DNA of 64,000 nucleotides from Rhodanobacter sp. (GTDB lineage Bacteria; Pseudomonadota; Gammaproteobacteria; Xanthomonadales; Rhodanobacteraceae): contig JASBTI010000014.1 of the NCBI GenBank assembly GCA_030148505.1, positions 124,001 to 188,000 on the forward strand, written 5' to 3'. The notes below the pieces were generated by a model, which was not told the DNA's origin, searched no databases, and saw nothing but the letters and a program-made list of their open reading frames with translations. Within the stretch, counting starts at the first letter, position 1. Each line of letters begins with the position of its first letter. Positions 42,491 to 50,676 of this stretch are shown here, one piece after another. The translations under genes and the position numbers were made by a program.

Positions 42491-44731
42491 ATGAACCTGC
42501 AAGCCAATTACGAACAGATCCCGCTGAAAGACTACGCCGAACGGGCGTATCTCGACTACTCGATGTATGTGGTGCTCGATCGCGCTTTGCCGTTCGTCGG
42601 CGACGGGCTCAAGCCGGTGCAACGGCGCATCATCTACGCGATGAGCGAGCTTGGTCTGGCTGCTACCGCCAAACCGAAAAAGTCCGCACGCACCATCGGT
42701 GACGTGATCGGCAAATTCCACCCACACGGCGATAGCTCCTGTTACGAAGCCATGGTGCTGATGGCACAGCCATTTTCGTACCGCTACCCCCTGGTCGATG
42801 GCCAGGGCAACTTCGGCTCGCCAGACGACCCGAAGAGCTTCGCCGCGATGCGTTACACCGAGTCCAAGCTCAGTCCGATCGCCGAGGCACTGCTGGGTGA
42901 GCTCGGCCAGGGCACCGTCGACTGGGTACCGAATTTCGACGGCACGATGGATGAACCGAGCTGGATGCCGGCGCGTGTCCCTCACGTGCTGCTGAACGGC
43001 TCGATGGGCATCGCGGTAGGCATGGCCACCGACATCCCGCCGCACAATCTGCGCGAGCTGGCCAGCGCCTGCATCCGCCTGCTGGACGACCCAGAGGCCA
43101 CGGTCGCCGACCTGTGCGAACACGTGCGCGGACCGGACTACCCGACGCCAGCCGAGATCATCACCCCGCGCGCCGACCTGCTGGCGATGTACCAGAGCGG
43201 TGGCGGCTCGGTGCGCGCCCGCGCCGTCTACCAGCGCGAGGACGGCAACATCGTGATCACCGCGCTGCCGCACCAGGTCAGCCCCTCGAAAATCCTCGAG
43301 CAGATCGCCGCGCAGATGCGGGCCAAGAAACTGCCGATGATCGAGGACCTGCGCGACGAATCCGACCACGAAAACCCGACCCGTCTGGTGATCGTGCCGC
43401 GCTCCAACCGCGTCGACGCCGACGAAACCATGCAACACCTGTTCGCCACCACCGATCTGGAAAAGAGCTTCCGCGTCAATCTCAACATGATCGGCCTCGA
43501 TGGCCGGCCACAGGTAAAAAACCTCAAGCGCATCCTCGGCGAATGGTTGAGCTTCCGCACCAGCACGGTCACGCGCCGGCTTGAGCATCGCCTGGCCAAG
43601 GTCGAACGCCGCCTGCACCTGCTCGAAGGCCTGCGCATTGCCTACCTGAACCTCGACGAGGTGATCCGCATCGTGCGCACCGAAGACGAGCCGAAGGCGG
43701 TGCTGATGGCGCGCTTCAAGCTGAGCGAGGAGCAAACCGACTACATCCTCGAAACCCGCCTGCGCCAGCTGGCGCGGCTGGAGGAGATGAAGATCACCGG
43801 CGAGGCGGACCAGCTGGAGGAGGAGCGCGCCCGCATCAACGTGCTGCTGAAATCGCCGGCCAAGCTGAAGAGCCTGATCAAGGATGAACTGCGTGCCGAC
43901 GCGGAGAAATTCGGCGACGACCGCCGCTCGCCGCTGATCGAGCGCGAAGTCGCCCAGGCGCTCGACGAGAGCGCCTTGGTCGCCAGCGAGCCGGTCACCG
44001 TGGTGCTCAGCCAGAAAGGCTGGGCGCGTGCCGCCAAAGGCCATGACATCGACGCCGAGGGGCTCAACTACCGTGAAGGCGACAGCCTGCTCGCCGCGGT
44101 CAAGGCACGTACCACCCAGCAGGTCGCCTTCATCGACTCCACCGGCCGCAGCTATTCCACGCTGGCGCATACCCTGCCCTCGGCGCGTGGCAATGGGGAG
44201 CCGCTGACCGGCCGCTTCAGCCCCGCCGCCGGCGCCAGCTTCGATGCGCTGATTGCCGGCGACAACAATACGCGGCTGATCCTGGCGAGCAATTTCGGCT
44301 ATGGCTTCGTCACCCGCTTCGAGGCGCTTACCGGGCGACAGAAGGCCGGCAAGCAAATCATCAGCCTCAGCGACCAGGCGAAGGTACTGCCACCGCAGAT
44401 CACTGCCGACCCGGCGCGCGATCGCATCGTAGTCGTCACCACCGAAGGGCATCTGCTGATGTTTTCCGTGGCCGAGCTGCCCGAGCTGGACAAAGGCAAG
44501 GGCAACAAGCTGATCGAGATCCCCAAGGCGAAACTGGTTTCCGGTGACGAACGCGTGGCCGGTGTGGCAGTCGTCGCCGAAGGCAAGGGCGAGGTCACCC
44601 TGTATGCCGGCCAGCGCAAGCTGACCCTGCGCTGGGCGGATCTGGTCGAATACGGCGGCAACCGTGCCGGCCGCGGCGGCCTGCTACCGCGCGGGCTGCG
44701 GCGGGTCGAGCGGATTGAGACCACAAGCTGA
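42491..44731 (+). CDS. parC: DNA topoisomerase IV subunit A
   Basis: 746 residues. The breakage-reunion domain carries the catalytic Tyr122 ([10 protein letters not shown]) and the quinolone-resistance region [33 protein letters not shown], with the wild-type-like Ser and Glu that correspond to E. coli S80 and E84. The C-terminal half shows degenerate beta-pinwheel repeats ([27 protein letters not shown]). Length fits ParC (about 750) rather than GyrA (about 870). It relaxes and decatenates chromosomes with ParE. A REP pair precedes the gene. Confidence 0.95.
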   Translation: MNLQANYEQIPLKDYAERAYLDYSMYVVLDRALPFVGDGLKPVQRRIIYAMSELGLAATAKPKKSARTIGDVIGKFHPHGDSSCYEAMVLMAQPFSYRYPLVDGQGNFGSPDDPKSFAAMRYTESKLSPIAEALLGELGQGTVDWVPNFDGTMDEPSWMPARVPHVLLNGSMGIAVGMATDIPPHNLRELASACIRLLDDPEATVADLCEHVRGPDYPTPAEIITPRADLLAMYQSGGGSVRARAVYQREDGNIVITALPHQVSPSKILEQIAAQMRAKKLPMIEDLRDESDHENPTRLVIVPRSNRVDADETMQHLFATTDLEKSFRVNLNMIGLDGRPQVKNLKRILGEWLSFRTSTVTRRLEHRLAKVERRLHLLEGLRIAYLNLDEVIRIVRTEDEPKAVLMARFKLSEEQTDYILETRLRQLARLEEMKITGEADQLEEERARINVLLKSPAKLKSLIKDELRADAEKFGDDRRSPLIEREVAQALDESALVASEPVTVVLSQKGWARAAKGHDIDAEGLNYREGDSLLAAVKARTTQQVAFIDSTGRSYSTLAHTLPSARGNGEPLTGRFSPAAGASFDALIAGDNNTRLILASNFGYGFVTRFEALTGRQKAGKQIISLSDQAKVLPPQITADPARDRIVVVTTEGHLLMFSVAELPELDKGKGNKLIEIPKAKLVSGDERVAGVAVVAEGKGEVTLYAGQRKLTLRWADLVEYGGNRAGRGGLLPRGLRRVERIETTS

Positions 44732-44738
44732 ATGGATG

Positions 44739-44755
44739 GGCAGGAACTTCCTGCC
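44739..44755. other. Perfect inverted repeat just after parC
   Basis: GGCAGGAA-C-TTCCTGCC is a 17-base perfect palindrome eight bases after the parC stop. There is no U-tract. It may be a rho-independent-like 3' end or a protein-binding site; nothing in the sequence decides between these. Confidence 0.4.
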
Positions 44756-44845
44756 GCGCCATGTTTCAAAGCCGGACACGCTGTGTTTGTGCACGCAAAC
44801 GCCGCATCGTGCGTTTGCCACGCCATATCCCCGGAGAGTTGAAAC

Positions 44846-45331
44846 ATGAAACGGCTTATCGGCGTCATCGCAGCGACCCTGCTGGTCGGTTCGGCATGGG
44901 CGCAAAGCGCCAGCCAGCCGCTGAACCTCAAGTTGCCCGCCAGCAGCAACTTTCCGCCCAGCAGCCTGCCTGCGAGCAGCAGCAGCGCCCGTGCTGCCGC
45001 CGATGCCAGTCAACCGGACACCGCCAGTTCGACCGGCAAACCAGCGCCGGGCGTGTATTACGGCGACACCAGCGGTCGCATGGGCAATACCGGACACGCC
45101 AGGGCCTCGGCGCGGACCTGCGACGATTCCACCTACAACAAGCCGCAGATGCACGGCAGCGTGGGCATGGGCGTGGTCGGTGGAAGTGGCATCAGCGGCT
45201 CCTACCAGACCGGCACGGTGAACGTCACCAAGAAGCTTGGCGACTGTGACCACCCTACCGGTGCCGTCAGTTTCTCGATCGGCGTGGGCAACGGCAATTT
45301 TCACGGTGGCGACCGCCGCCGGGGCTGGTAA
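44846..45331 (+). CDS. Secreted Ser/Gly-rich hypothetical protein
   Basis: 161 residues with a signal peptide (MKRLIGVIAATLLVGSAWAQ). The mature N-terminal third is low-complexity Ser/Ala/Pro (LPASSNFPPSSLPASSSSARAAADASQPDTASSTG), and the C-terminal part holds two cysteines (ARTCDDS and GDCDHP) in a Gly-rich beta region (GSVGMGVVGGSGISGSYQTGTVNVTKKLGDC). An envelope or secreted protein with one disulfide is likely. I recognise no family. Confidence 0.65.
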   Translation: MKRLIGVIAATLLVGSAWAQSASQPLNLKLPASSNFPPSSLPASSSSARAAADASQPDTASSTGKPAPGVYYGDTSGRMGNTGHARASARTCDDSTYNKPQMHGSVGMGVVGGSGISGSYQTGTVNVTKKLGDCDHPTGAVSFSIGVGNGNFHGGDRRRGW

Positions 45332-45391
45332 GCCGAAACGACGACGCCACGCCACGCGGGACGGCCCTGGTCGGATCCGTGCAGCCTGACG

Positions 45392-45880
45392 CTACAGCCG
45401 CGTATAGGACCACGACTGCATGCGGCCGTCCTTGTAGGGCATCACGCCGTGAAACGGCCGCGGATCGGCATCAAACACCAGCGGCAGAAAGTGGCGGTCC
45501 CCTTCCCACATCGGCAGCGACGACAGCCGATCCAGCGCCACCCATTCCAGCGTACCTTCGGCATTGACGGTAAGCGGTGTGCCGGCGTAGCGCTCGATCA
45601 CGAAGATGAAACCGAGCCAGTCCTCGCCGTGTTTGCCGAAGCCCGGCCAGTTCAAGGTGCCGCGCAGTTGCATCGACTCGCAAGCGATACCGGCCTCCTC
45701 GAGAATCTCGCGGCGCATGCAGGTTGCCGCGTCTTCACCCGGCTCCATCTTGCCGCCCAGGCCATTGTATTTTCCCAGATGCTGGTCGTCCTGCCGCGCA
45801 TTGCGGTGAATCATCAGCACCTCGCGTCGATCGGGCGAGAGCACATAGCCCAGGGTGGCGACAATCGGGGTATACGGCAT
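45392..45880 (-). CDS. NUDIX hydrolase (MutT-like, 8-oxo-dGTP diphosphatase type)
   Basis: 162 residues with a complete Nudix box GKMEPGEDAATCMRREILEEAGI at 43-65 (G-x5-E-x7-REUXEEXGU). The N-terminus (IVATLGYVLSPDRREVLMIHRNARQDDQHLGKYNGLGGKMEPGE) and the C-terminal DADPRPFHGVMPYKDGRMQSWSY are close to the 8-oxo-dGTPase MTH1/YjhB-like group. It probably hydrolyses oxidised or non-canonical nucleoside triphosphates. It converges on the secreted protein gene to the left. Confidence 0.9.
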   Translation of the reverse strand: MPYTPIVATLGYVLSPDRREVLMIHRNARQDDQHLGKYNGLGGKMEPGEDAATCMRREILEEAGIACESMQLRGTLNWPGFGKHGEDWLGFIFVIERYAGTPLTVNAEGTLEWVALDRLSSLPMWEGDRHFLPLVFDADPRPFHGVMPYKDGRMQSWSYTRL

Positions 45881-46003
45881 GGCCTGCGCCTATCGAAAAG
45901 CCCGCAGTTTAGCGGCAGCAGGCCGGCCGCATCGAGCCGATGCCTGAACATGCCGGCCGGCGCAGACTTGCGCTGGCCCGCCCGGCCCGGCGACCATCGA
46001 CAA

Positions 46004-46822
46004 ATGCACGCATCGACCTCACCGCTCCTGCGCCGTGTTCACCGCCGAGGCTTTCTGCATTGGTTGGTGCCCGTGCTACTGCTCGCCAACCTGCCAGCCT
46101 GCAGCTCGGGGGCACGCGGCGTGGACAGTCGCGAGCTGGCATTTGCCGGCCAGAACTACCGTGTCGTGCACCTCGACCTGAAACACGATCAGCTCAAGCT
46201 GTTCTGGCGCGAACCCCAGAGTGGCCAGCCCTTTGGCAGCATCGACGCACTGCGTCGGTGGGGCCAAGCGCATGGCAAGCGGCTGCTGTTCGCCGCCAAT
46301 GCAGGCATCTACGACCGCCAGTCGGCACCGCTGGGACTCTATGTGGAAAACGGCAAGACCATGGTTCCGCTGAATCTGTCCCACGGCAACCCTGCCGCCG
46401 GCAACTTCTCGTTGCTGCCGAACGGCGTCTTTGTGATCTATCCGGATGGCCATGCGGCGGTGCGCACCAGCAATGACTTCAAAGCGGATGGCAAATCCGC
46501 GCAGTGGGCTACCCAGTCCGGTCCGATGCTGTTGATCGACGGCAAGCTCAACCAGCAATTCGTGGATGATTCGTCCAGCCTCAAGTGGCGCAGCGGCGTC
46601 TGCGTGCGGAGCTCAACCCAGGTGCTGTTTGCGGTCAGCGAGGGACCGGTCAATTTCCACACCTTTGCGCGACTTTTCCGCGACAAGCTCGGTTGCCGCG
46701 ACGCCCTGTATCTGGACGGCAGCATCTCCCAGTTGTATGTCGACGGTGAAGGCTACGCGGGTGCCCCTGCCTTCATGGTTAAGCCTTACGCTGGAATTTT
46801 CGCGGTGTTTGCGCCGCGATGA
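46004..46822 (+). CDS. Phosphodiester glycosidase (NAGPA/DUF2233) lipoprotein
   Basis: 272 residues. A lipobox (LANLPAC, Cys33) predicts a lipoprotein. The NAGPA-type domain shows FGSIDALRRWGQAHGKRLLFAANAGIYDRQSAPLGLYVENGK, FSLLPNGVFVIY, WATQSGPMLLIDG and RDALYLDGSISQLYV, matching PF09992. The family removes GlcNAc or sugar caps from phosphodiester-linked glycans; the bacterial substrate is often exopolysaccharide or teichoic-like polymer and is not known here. ATG 46004 begins the signal peptide; the ORF track start is far upstream. Its stop overlaps the acylase start (ATGA). Confidence 0.85.
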   Translation: MHASTSPLLRRVHRRGFLHWLVPVLLLANLPACSSGARGVDSRELAFAGQNYRVVHLDLKHDQLKLFWREPQSGQPFGSIDALRRWGQAHGKRLLFAANAGIYDRQSAPLGLYVENGKTMVPLNLSHGNPAAGNFSLLPNGVFVIYPDGHAAVRTSNDFKADGKSAQWATQSGPMLLIDGKLNQQFVDDSSSLKWRSGVCVRSSTQVLFAVSEGPVNFHTFARLFRDKLGCRDALYLDGSISQLYVDGEGYAGAPAFMVKPYAGIFAVFAPR

Positions 46823-49236
46823 CGACACCTCGGGTTTGGCGTATCGGGCGCGCATTGTTGCTGGCGCTGCTGACCTTGCTGCTGATCGCCTTCGGCATAT
46901 CGTGGTGGCTACTTGCCGGCAGCCGTGCCCGCCTCGACGGGCAGCGGCAGCTGTCGGGCCTGACCGCCAGCGTCAGTATCGGCCGCGATGCGCTGGGTAC
47001 AGTTACCGTGCAAGGGCAAAACCGTACCGACCTCAGCTTCGCGCTCGGCTACGTGCACGCGCAGGAGCGCTTTTTCGAGATGGACTTGATGCGCCGGATG
47101 GCGGCTGGCGAGCTGGCCGCACTAGTCGGTCCGGCGGCGCTGCCGACCGATCTCAACCATCGCCGCCAACGCCTGCGCGCCGTTGCCGAAGCCGCCATCA
47201 GGCAGCTGCCTCCCGCGCAGCAAAAGCAGCTTGACCGCTATCGCGATGGCGTCAACGCCGGCCTGGCCGACTTGCGCGTACGACCCTGGGAATACCTGCT
47301 GCTCGGCAGCACGCCGAAACCCTGGCGGGCGGAAGACAGCCTGCTGGTGATCGCGTCGATGTATCTGGATCTGAATGGTGACGGCCGCAACTTGCGTGAG
47401 CTGCAGATCGCGCAGATGCGTGCGGTGCTGCCCGCGTCGCTGGTCGACTTTCTGCTGGCGCCCGACCCCACCTGGGAGGCCCCGCTCCGCGGCGGCCTGT
47501 CACGCCGACCGGTAGCGCCCGCCGCCAACGTATTCGACCTGCGCCAGCAGCCTGCTACGCGATCGTCACCCGCGCTGGCTGCCGCCCTCGCCCCGGCGGT
47601 TGATCCGGCGTGGCCCGGCAGCAACAATTTCGCGGTCGCCGGCAAGCTCACCGGCAACGGCGCGGCAATGCTCGCCAACGACATGCACTTGGCGCTGCGC
47701 GTACCCAATATCTGGTTCCGCACACGGCTGCGCTACCCCGACGCGACCGCGCCGGACGGACAGCGAGATGTCAACGGCGTCAGCCTGCCCGGCGTCCCGG
47801 CAATCGTGGTCGGCTCCAATGGGCAGATCGCCTGGGGTTTCACCAACAGTTACGGCGACTGGCTTGACTGGGTACGCGTGCTGCGCGACCCGGCCGATCC
47901 GTCCCGCTACAAAGTTCCTGGCGGCTGGGCCAGCTTGCAGCGCCACGTCGAGCAAATCCAGGTCAAGGGTGAGCCGGATACCGAGCTTACGGTTGAAGAC
48001 ACCCGCTGGGGACCGATCATGGCCCGCGATACCGACGGCACGCCGCTAGCGCTGGCATGGATCGGTGGCCGCCCTCGTGCCTACAACCTGACGTTGATGG
48101 AACTCGAGCACACCACCACCGTGTCGGACGCCCTGGATCTCGCGCCCCGGCTTGGCATTCCCCCGCAAAACCTATTGGTCGCCGACAGTGCCGGGCATAT
48201 CGGCTGGACGATTGCCGGCAACAGTATTCCCCTGCGCGTCGGCTTCAATCCTCTGTTGCCAGCGGACTGGTCCCACGACGACACCGGCTGGCAGGGTTGG
48301 ACCGCACCGGCGCAATACCCACGCGTCGAAAATCCCGGCGGCGGACGTCTGTGGACCGCCAACAACCGCACCGTCGACGGTGCCGCGTTGAATCTTCTCG
48401 GCAACGGTGGCTACGACCTTGGCGCTCGTGCCCAACAGATTCGTGACGACCTGCAGACCCATAACCGCTTCAGTCCCGGCAATCTGCTCGACATTCAGCT
48501 GGATGACCGCGCTGTACTGCTGACTCGCTGGCAGCGGCTGCTGCAAGACACCTTGGCCGGCACCCGCGACCCGGCGCTGCTGCAGCTACGTCAACTTACG
48601 GCGCTATGGGGCAACCGTGCCGCCATCAACGCCGTCGATTACCGCTTGGTCCGCGCATTCCGCATTGAGGTCATTGAACGCGCGCTGGCACCGTTTGTGG
48701 CACAAGTCAGGCGGCGCTACCCGGACTTCGCGTGGCCGCACCAGAGCAGTGCTGAAGCCGCGGTATGGATGATGGTGCGGACCGAGCCGGCAAACCTGCT
48801 CGACCCGCGTTACGACAGTTGGCGGGCTTTGCTGATCGGTGCCGCATACCACGTCGTCGTCCTCCTGAGCGGCCAGCCCGGTGGGCTTGCCGCGCGCCGC
48901 TGGGGCGAGGTCAACCGCAGCGGTATCGATCACCCGCTGGCCCGCGCCCTGCCCCCTGTGTTGGCCCGTTTTCTCGACATGCCCGATCAACCGCTGCCCG
49001 GCGACCACAATATGCCGCGCGTCGCCGCCCCCGGCTTCGGCGCTTCCGAAAGATTCGACGTGGCACCCGGCCACGAAGCCGACGGCATCCTCGAAATGCC
49101 GGGCGGGCAAAGCGACAACCCGTTGTCGCCATATTACGGCGCCGGGCATCAGGACTGGGTCGAAGGACGCCCAACCCCGTTGCTGCCGGGCAAGACGCGA
49201 CACGCATTGACCCTGGAGCCCCTTCCTCACGCTTGA
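46819..49236 (+). CDS. Penicillin acylase family (S45) N-terminal-nucleophile hydrolase
   Basis: 805 residues. An N-terminal membrane/signal helix is followed by an alpha chain (LGYVHAQERFFEMDLMRRMAAGELAALVG), then the autocatalytic cleavage point GSNNFAVAG, where Ser268 would be the new N-terminus of the beta chain, and GVPAIVVGSNGQIAWGFTNSYGDWLDWVRV with the oxyanion Asn region. Relatives hydrolyse amide bonds: penicillin G, acyl-homoserine lactones (PvdQ, QuiP, HacB) or siderophore precursors. Sequence alone does not choose. It is co-translated with the phosphodiester glycosidase (4-base overlap). Confidence 0.88.
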   Translation: MTTPRVWRIGRALLLALLTLLLIAFGISWWLLAGSRARLDGQRQLSGLTASVSIGRDALGTVTVQGQNRTDLSFALGYVHAQERFFEMDLMRRMAAGELAALVGPAALPTDLNHRRQRLRAVAEAAIRQLPPAQQKQLDRYRDGVNAGLADLRVRPWEYLLLGSTPKPWRAEDSLLVIASMYLDLNGDGRNLRELQIAQMRAVLPASLVDFLLAPDPTWEAPLRGGLSRRPVAPAANVFDLRQQPATRSSPALAAALAPAVDPAWPGSNNFAVAGKLTGNGAAMLANDMHLALRVPNIWFRTRLRYPDATAPDGQRDVNGVSLPGVPAIVVGSNGQIAWGFTNSYGDWLDWVRVLRDPADPSRYKVPGGWASLQRHVEQIQVKGEPDTELTVEDTRWGPIMARDTDGTPLALAWIGGRPRAYNLTLMELEHTTTVSDALDLAPRLGIPPQNLLVADSAGHIGWTIAGNSIPLRVGFNPLLPADWSHDDTGWQGWTAPAQYPRVENPGGGRLWTANNRTVDGAALNLLGNGGYDLGARAQQIRDDLQTHNRFSPGNLLDIQLDDRAVLLTRWQRLLQDTLAGTRDPALLQLRQLTALWGNRAAINAVDYRLVRAFRIEVIERALAPFVAQVRRRYPDFAWPHQSSAEAAVWMMVRTEPANLLDPRYDSWRALLIGAAYHVVVLLSGQPGGLAARRWGEVNRSGIDHPLARALPPVLARFLDMPDQPLPGDHNMPRVAAPGFGASERFDVAPGHEADGILEMPGGQSDNPLSPYYGAGHQDWVEGRPTPLLPGKTRHALTLEPLPHA

Positions 49237-49419
49237 CCGGCAGCGGCCGGGCGTTGTGCTGGTGCCCTACTGGGCGACGAACTCATGACGCGCTTTCCAA
49301 TCACTTTTATCGCCCATCCAAAAGATCCCATTGGCACAACCATTGCTTTGCCAACCACGTCCAATCTTTTGCGAGAAGCGCCGATTTTTTGACGATCCCA
49401 GCGGAGCCAGGCTCGGAGA

Positions 49420-49442
49420 GGTTATGCCCGCGAGGGCATACC
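49420..49442 (+). other. Stable hairpin with GCGA tetraloop in the leader of the diguanylate cyclase gene
   Basis: GG-T-TATGCCC pairs with GGGCATA-CC around a GCGA (GNRA) loop, a nine-pair stem with one bulge, about 80 bases before the ATG at 49519. Just upstream GAGCC-A-GGCTC forms a second small hairpin. There is no U-tract. It could be the 3' end of the acylase operon or a structured leader; it does not match the GEMM-I consensus. Confidence 0.35.
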
Positions 49443-49518
49443 GCGTCCATTCACCGCAAAATGCGCCGCCCATGACATGGCCCTCGCATATCAAGAACGC
49501 TTTGGTACCGGAAAATTG

Positions 49519-50676
49519 ATGAGTCCTATAAAACCCGCGCCGCCGTCACCACCGATCGAACCCGCCATCTGGCCAGCCCCTCCTGCCGCCCTTCTGCATA
49601 ACCGGCTCAACAATATTGACGATTTGCTAAAGCGCCACCAGCACGTCTTGTGCTTTTCCCTATCGCTGCTGGTCGGCATCATTTCCCTGTTCGAACCGTT
49701 GGCCGCCCACGCCATTCACAATGAGGGGTGGCTGATTCCATCAATCATTGTCGCGATCGCCTGCTTCATCAATGCCTCGCTTGCCCAGGGTCGCCACGCC
49801 GATATGGCAACGCATGTCCTTGTGGTGTTGCTGACCTGCTTCATCACAGTACAAATAGGACATCACACCGGCATTACCTGGGCTTTCGTGTTGCCACCGA
49901 TGGTCTTATTTCTCCACCCGATCAAGCGCGGACTGTCTTACATCCTGGGCATCGTTCTTGTTGTCACTCTCGGCTTCTCTCTAGCCCATGTGAAACTCGA
50001 CCTCAGAGATCACGAGCCCTTCGAATTCTGGGCCAGTTTCTTCACGGTAACTGCCGTTTCCGCACTACTGGGGCGTGATCTCAGCACTACGGTAAAAGCG
50101 GTAACGACCGTAGCATTTCGGGACCCCCTCACCGGCCTCTACCAACGCGACCTCTTCCTTGAACTGGCCAGCCATCAGCTGGAAGTCGCAAAGCGCGACA
50201 AAACCTTTTTCAGCCTGCTTGCGATTGATATCGATAACATGAAAGCCGTCAACGATCACTCCGGGCATGCTGCGGGCGACGCGGTGCTGCAATCCGTCGC
50301 GGCGATGCTGGGCCGGGAACTTCGCGGCTCCGATTTCAGCGCCCGTTTCGGCGGCGACGAATTCGTGATTTCCCTCACCGGCGTCGACGTGGTCCGGGCA
50401 CGCGCAGCTGCCGAACGGCTGATCCAGCATGCGCGGTATTCCGAGGAGTGGCACCTGTGGCGGACAGAAGCCTCATTGAGCCTCTCTATTGGCGTTGCCA
50501 GTTTTCCGATCCAAGGTGATACCTTGGCCGAGCTTCTCGCCACAGCCGACCACGCACTGCTGCAAGCCAAGGCCGGGGGTAAAAACCGGATAGTGAGCGC
50601 CTGCGGGAAAAATGACCCGGAGGAAAACGTCTCTGCTCAGTCATTGGCCGACGCTGAAATATCAACCTATGGATAA
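49519..50676 (+). CDS. Membrane diguanylate cyclase with intact product-inhibition site
   Basis: 385 residues. Five to six membrane helices (about 42-185) form an unclassified sensor, followed by a GGDEF domain: DPLTGLYQRD, LAIDIDNMKAVNDHSGHAAGD and RFGGDEFV (GGDEF at 278-282). The I-site RGSD at 269-272 lies five residues before GGDEF, so c-di-GMP feedback inhibition is expected. ATG 49519 is preferred over 49477. The stop overlaps the start of the next gene, an EAL protein, by 8 bases, so synthesis and breakdown of c-di-GMP are co-produced. Confidence 0.92.
   Translation: MSPIKPAPPSPPIEPAIWPAPPAALLHNRLNNIDDLLKRHQHVLCFSLSLLVGIISLFEPLAAHAIHNEGWLIPSIIVAIACFINASLAQGRHADMATHVLVVLLTCFITVQIGHHTGITWAFVLPPMVLFLHPIKRGLSYILGIVLVVTLGFSLAHVKLDLRDHEPFEFWASFFTVTAVSALLGRDLSTTVKAVTTVAFRDPLTGLYQRDLFLELASHQLEVAKRDKTFFSLLAIDIDNMKAVNDHSGHAAGDAVLQSVAAMLGRELRGSDFSARFGGDEFVISLTGVDVVRARAAAERLIQHARYSEEWHLWRTEASLSLSIGVASFPIQGDTLAELLATADHALLQAKAGGKNRIVSACGKNDPEENVSAQSLADAEISTYG

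Noticed and set aside
49380-49450. GEMM-I (c-di-GMP) riboswitch upstream of the cyclase gene
   Set aside because: Conserved GEMM segments such as GGACGCAAAGCC were not found.
49267-49494. 75-aa minus-strand ORF in the acylase-cyclase gap
   Set aside because: It has no ribosome site or family features, and the region forms hairpins instead.
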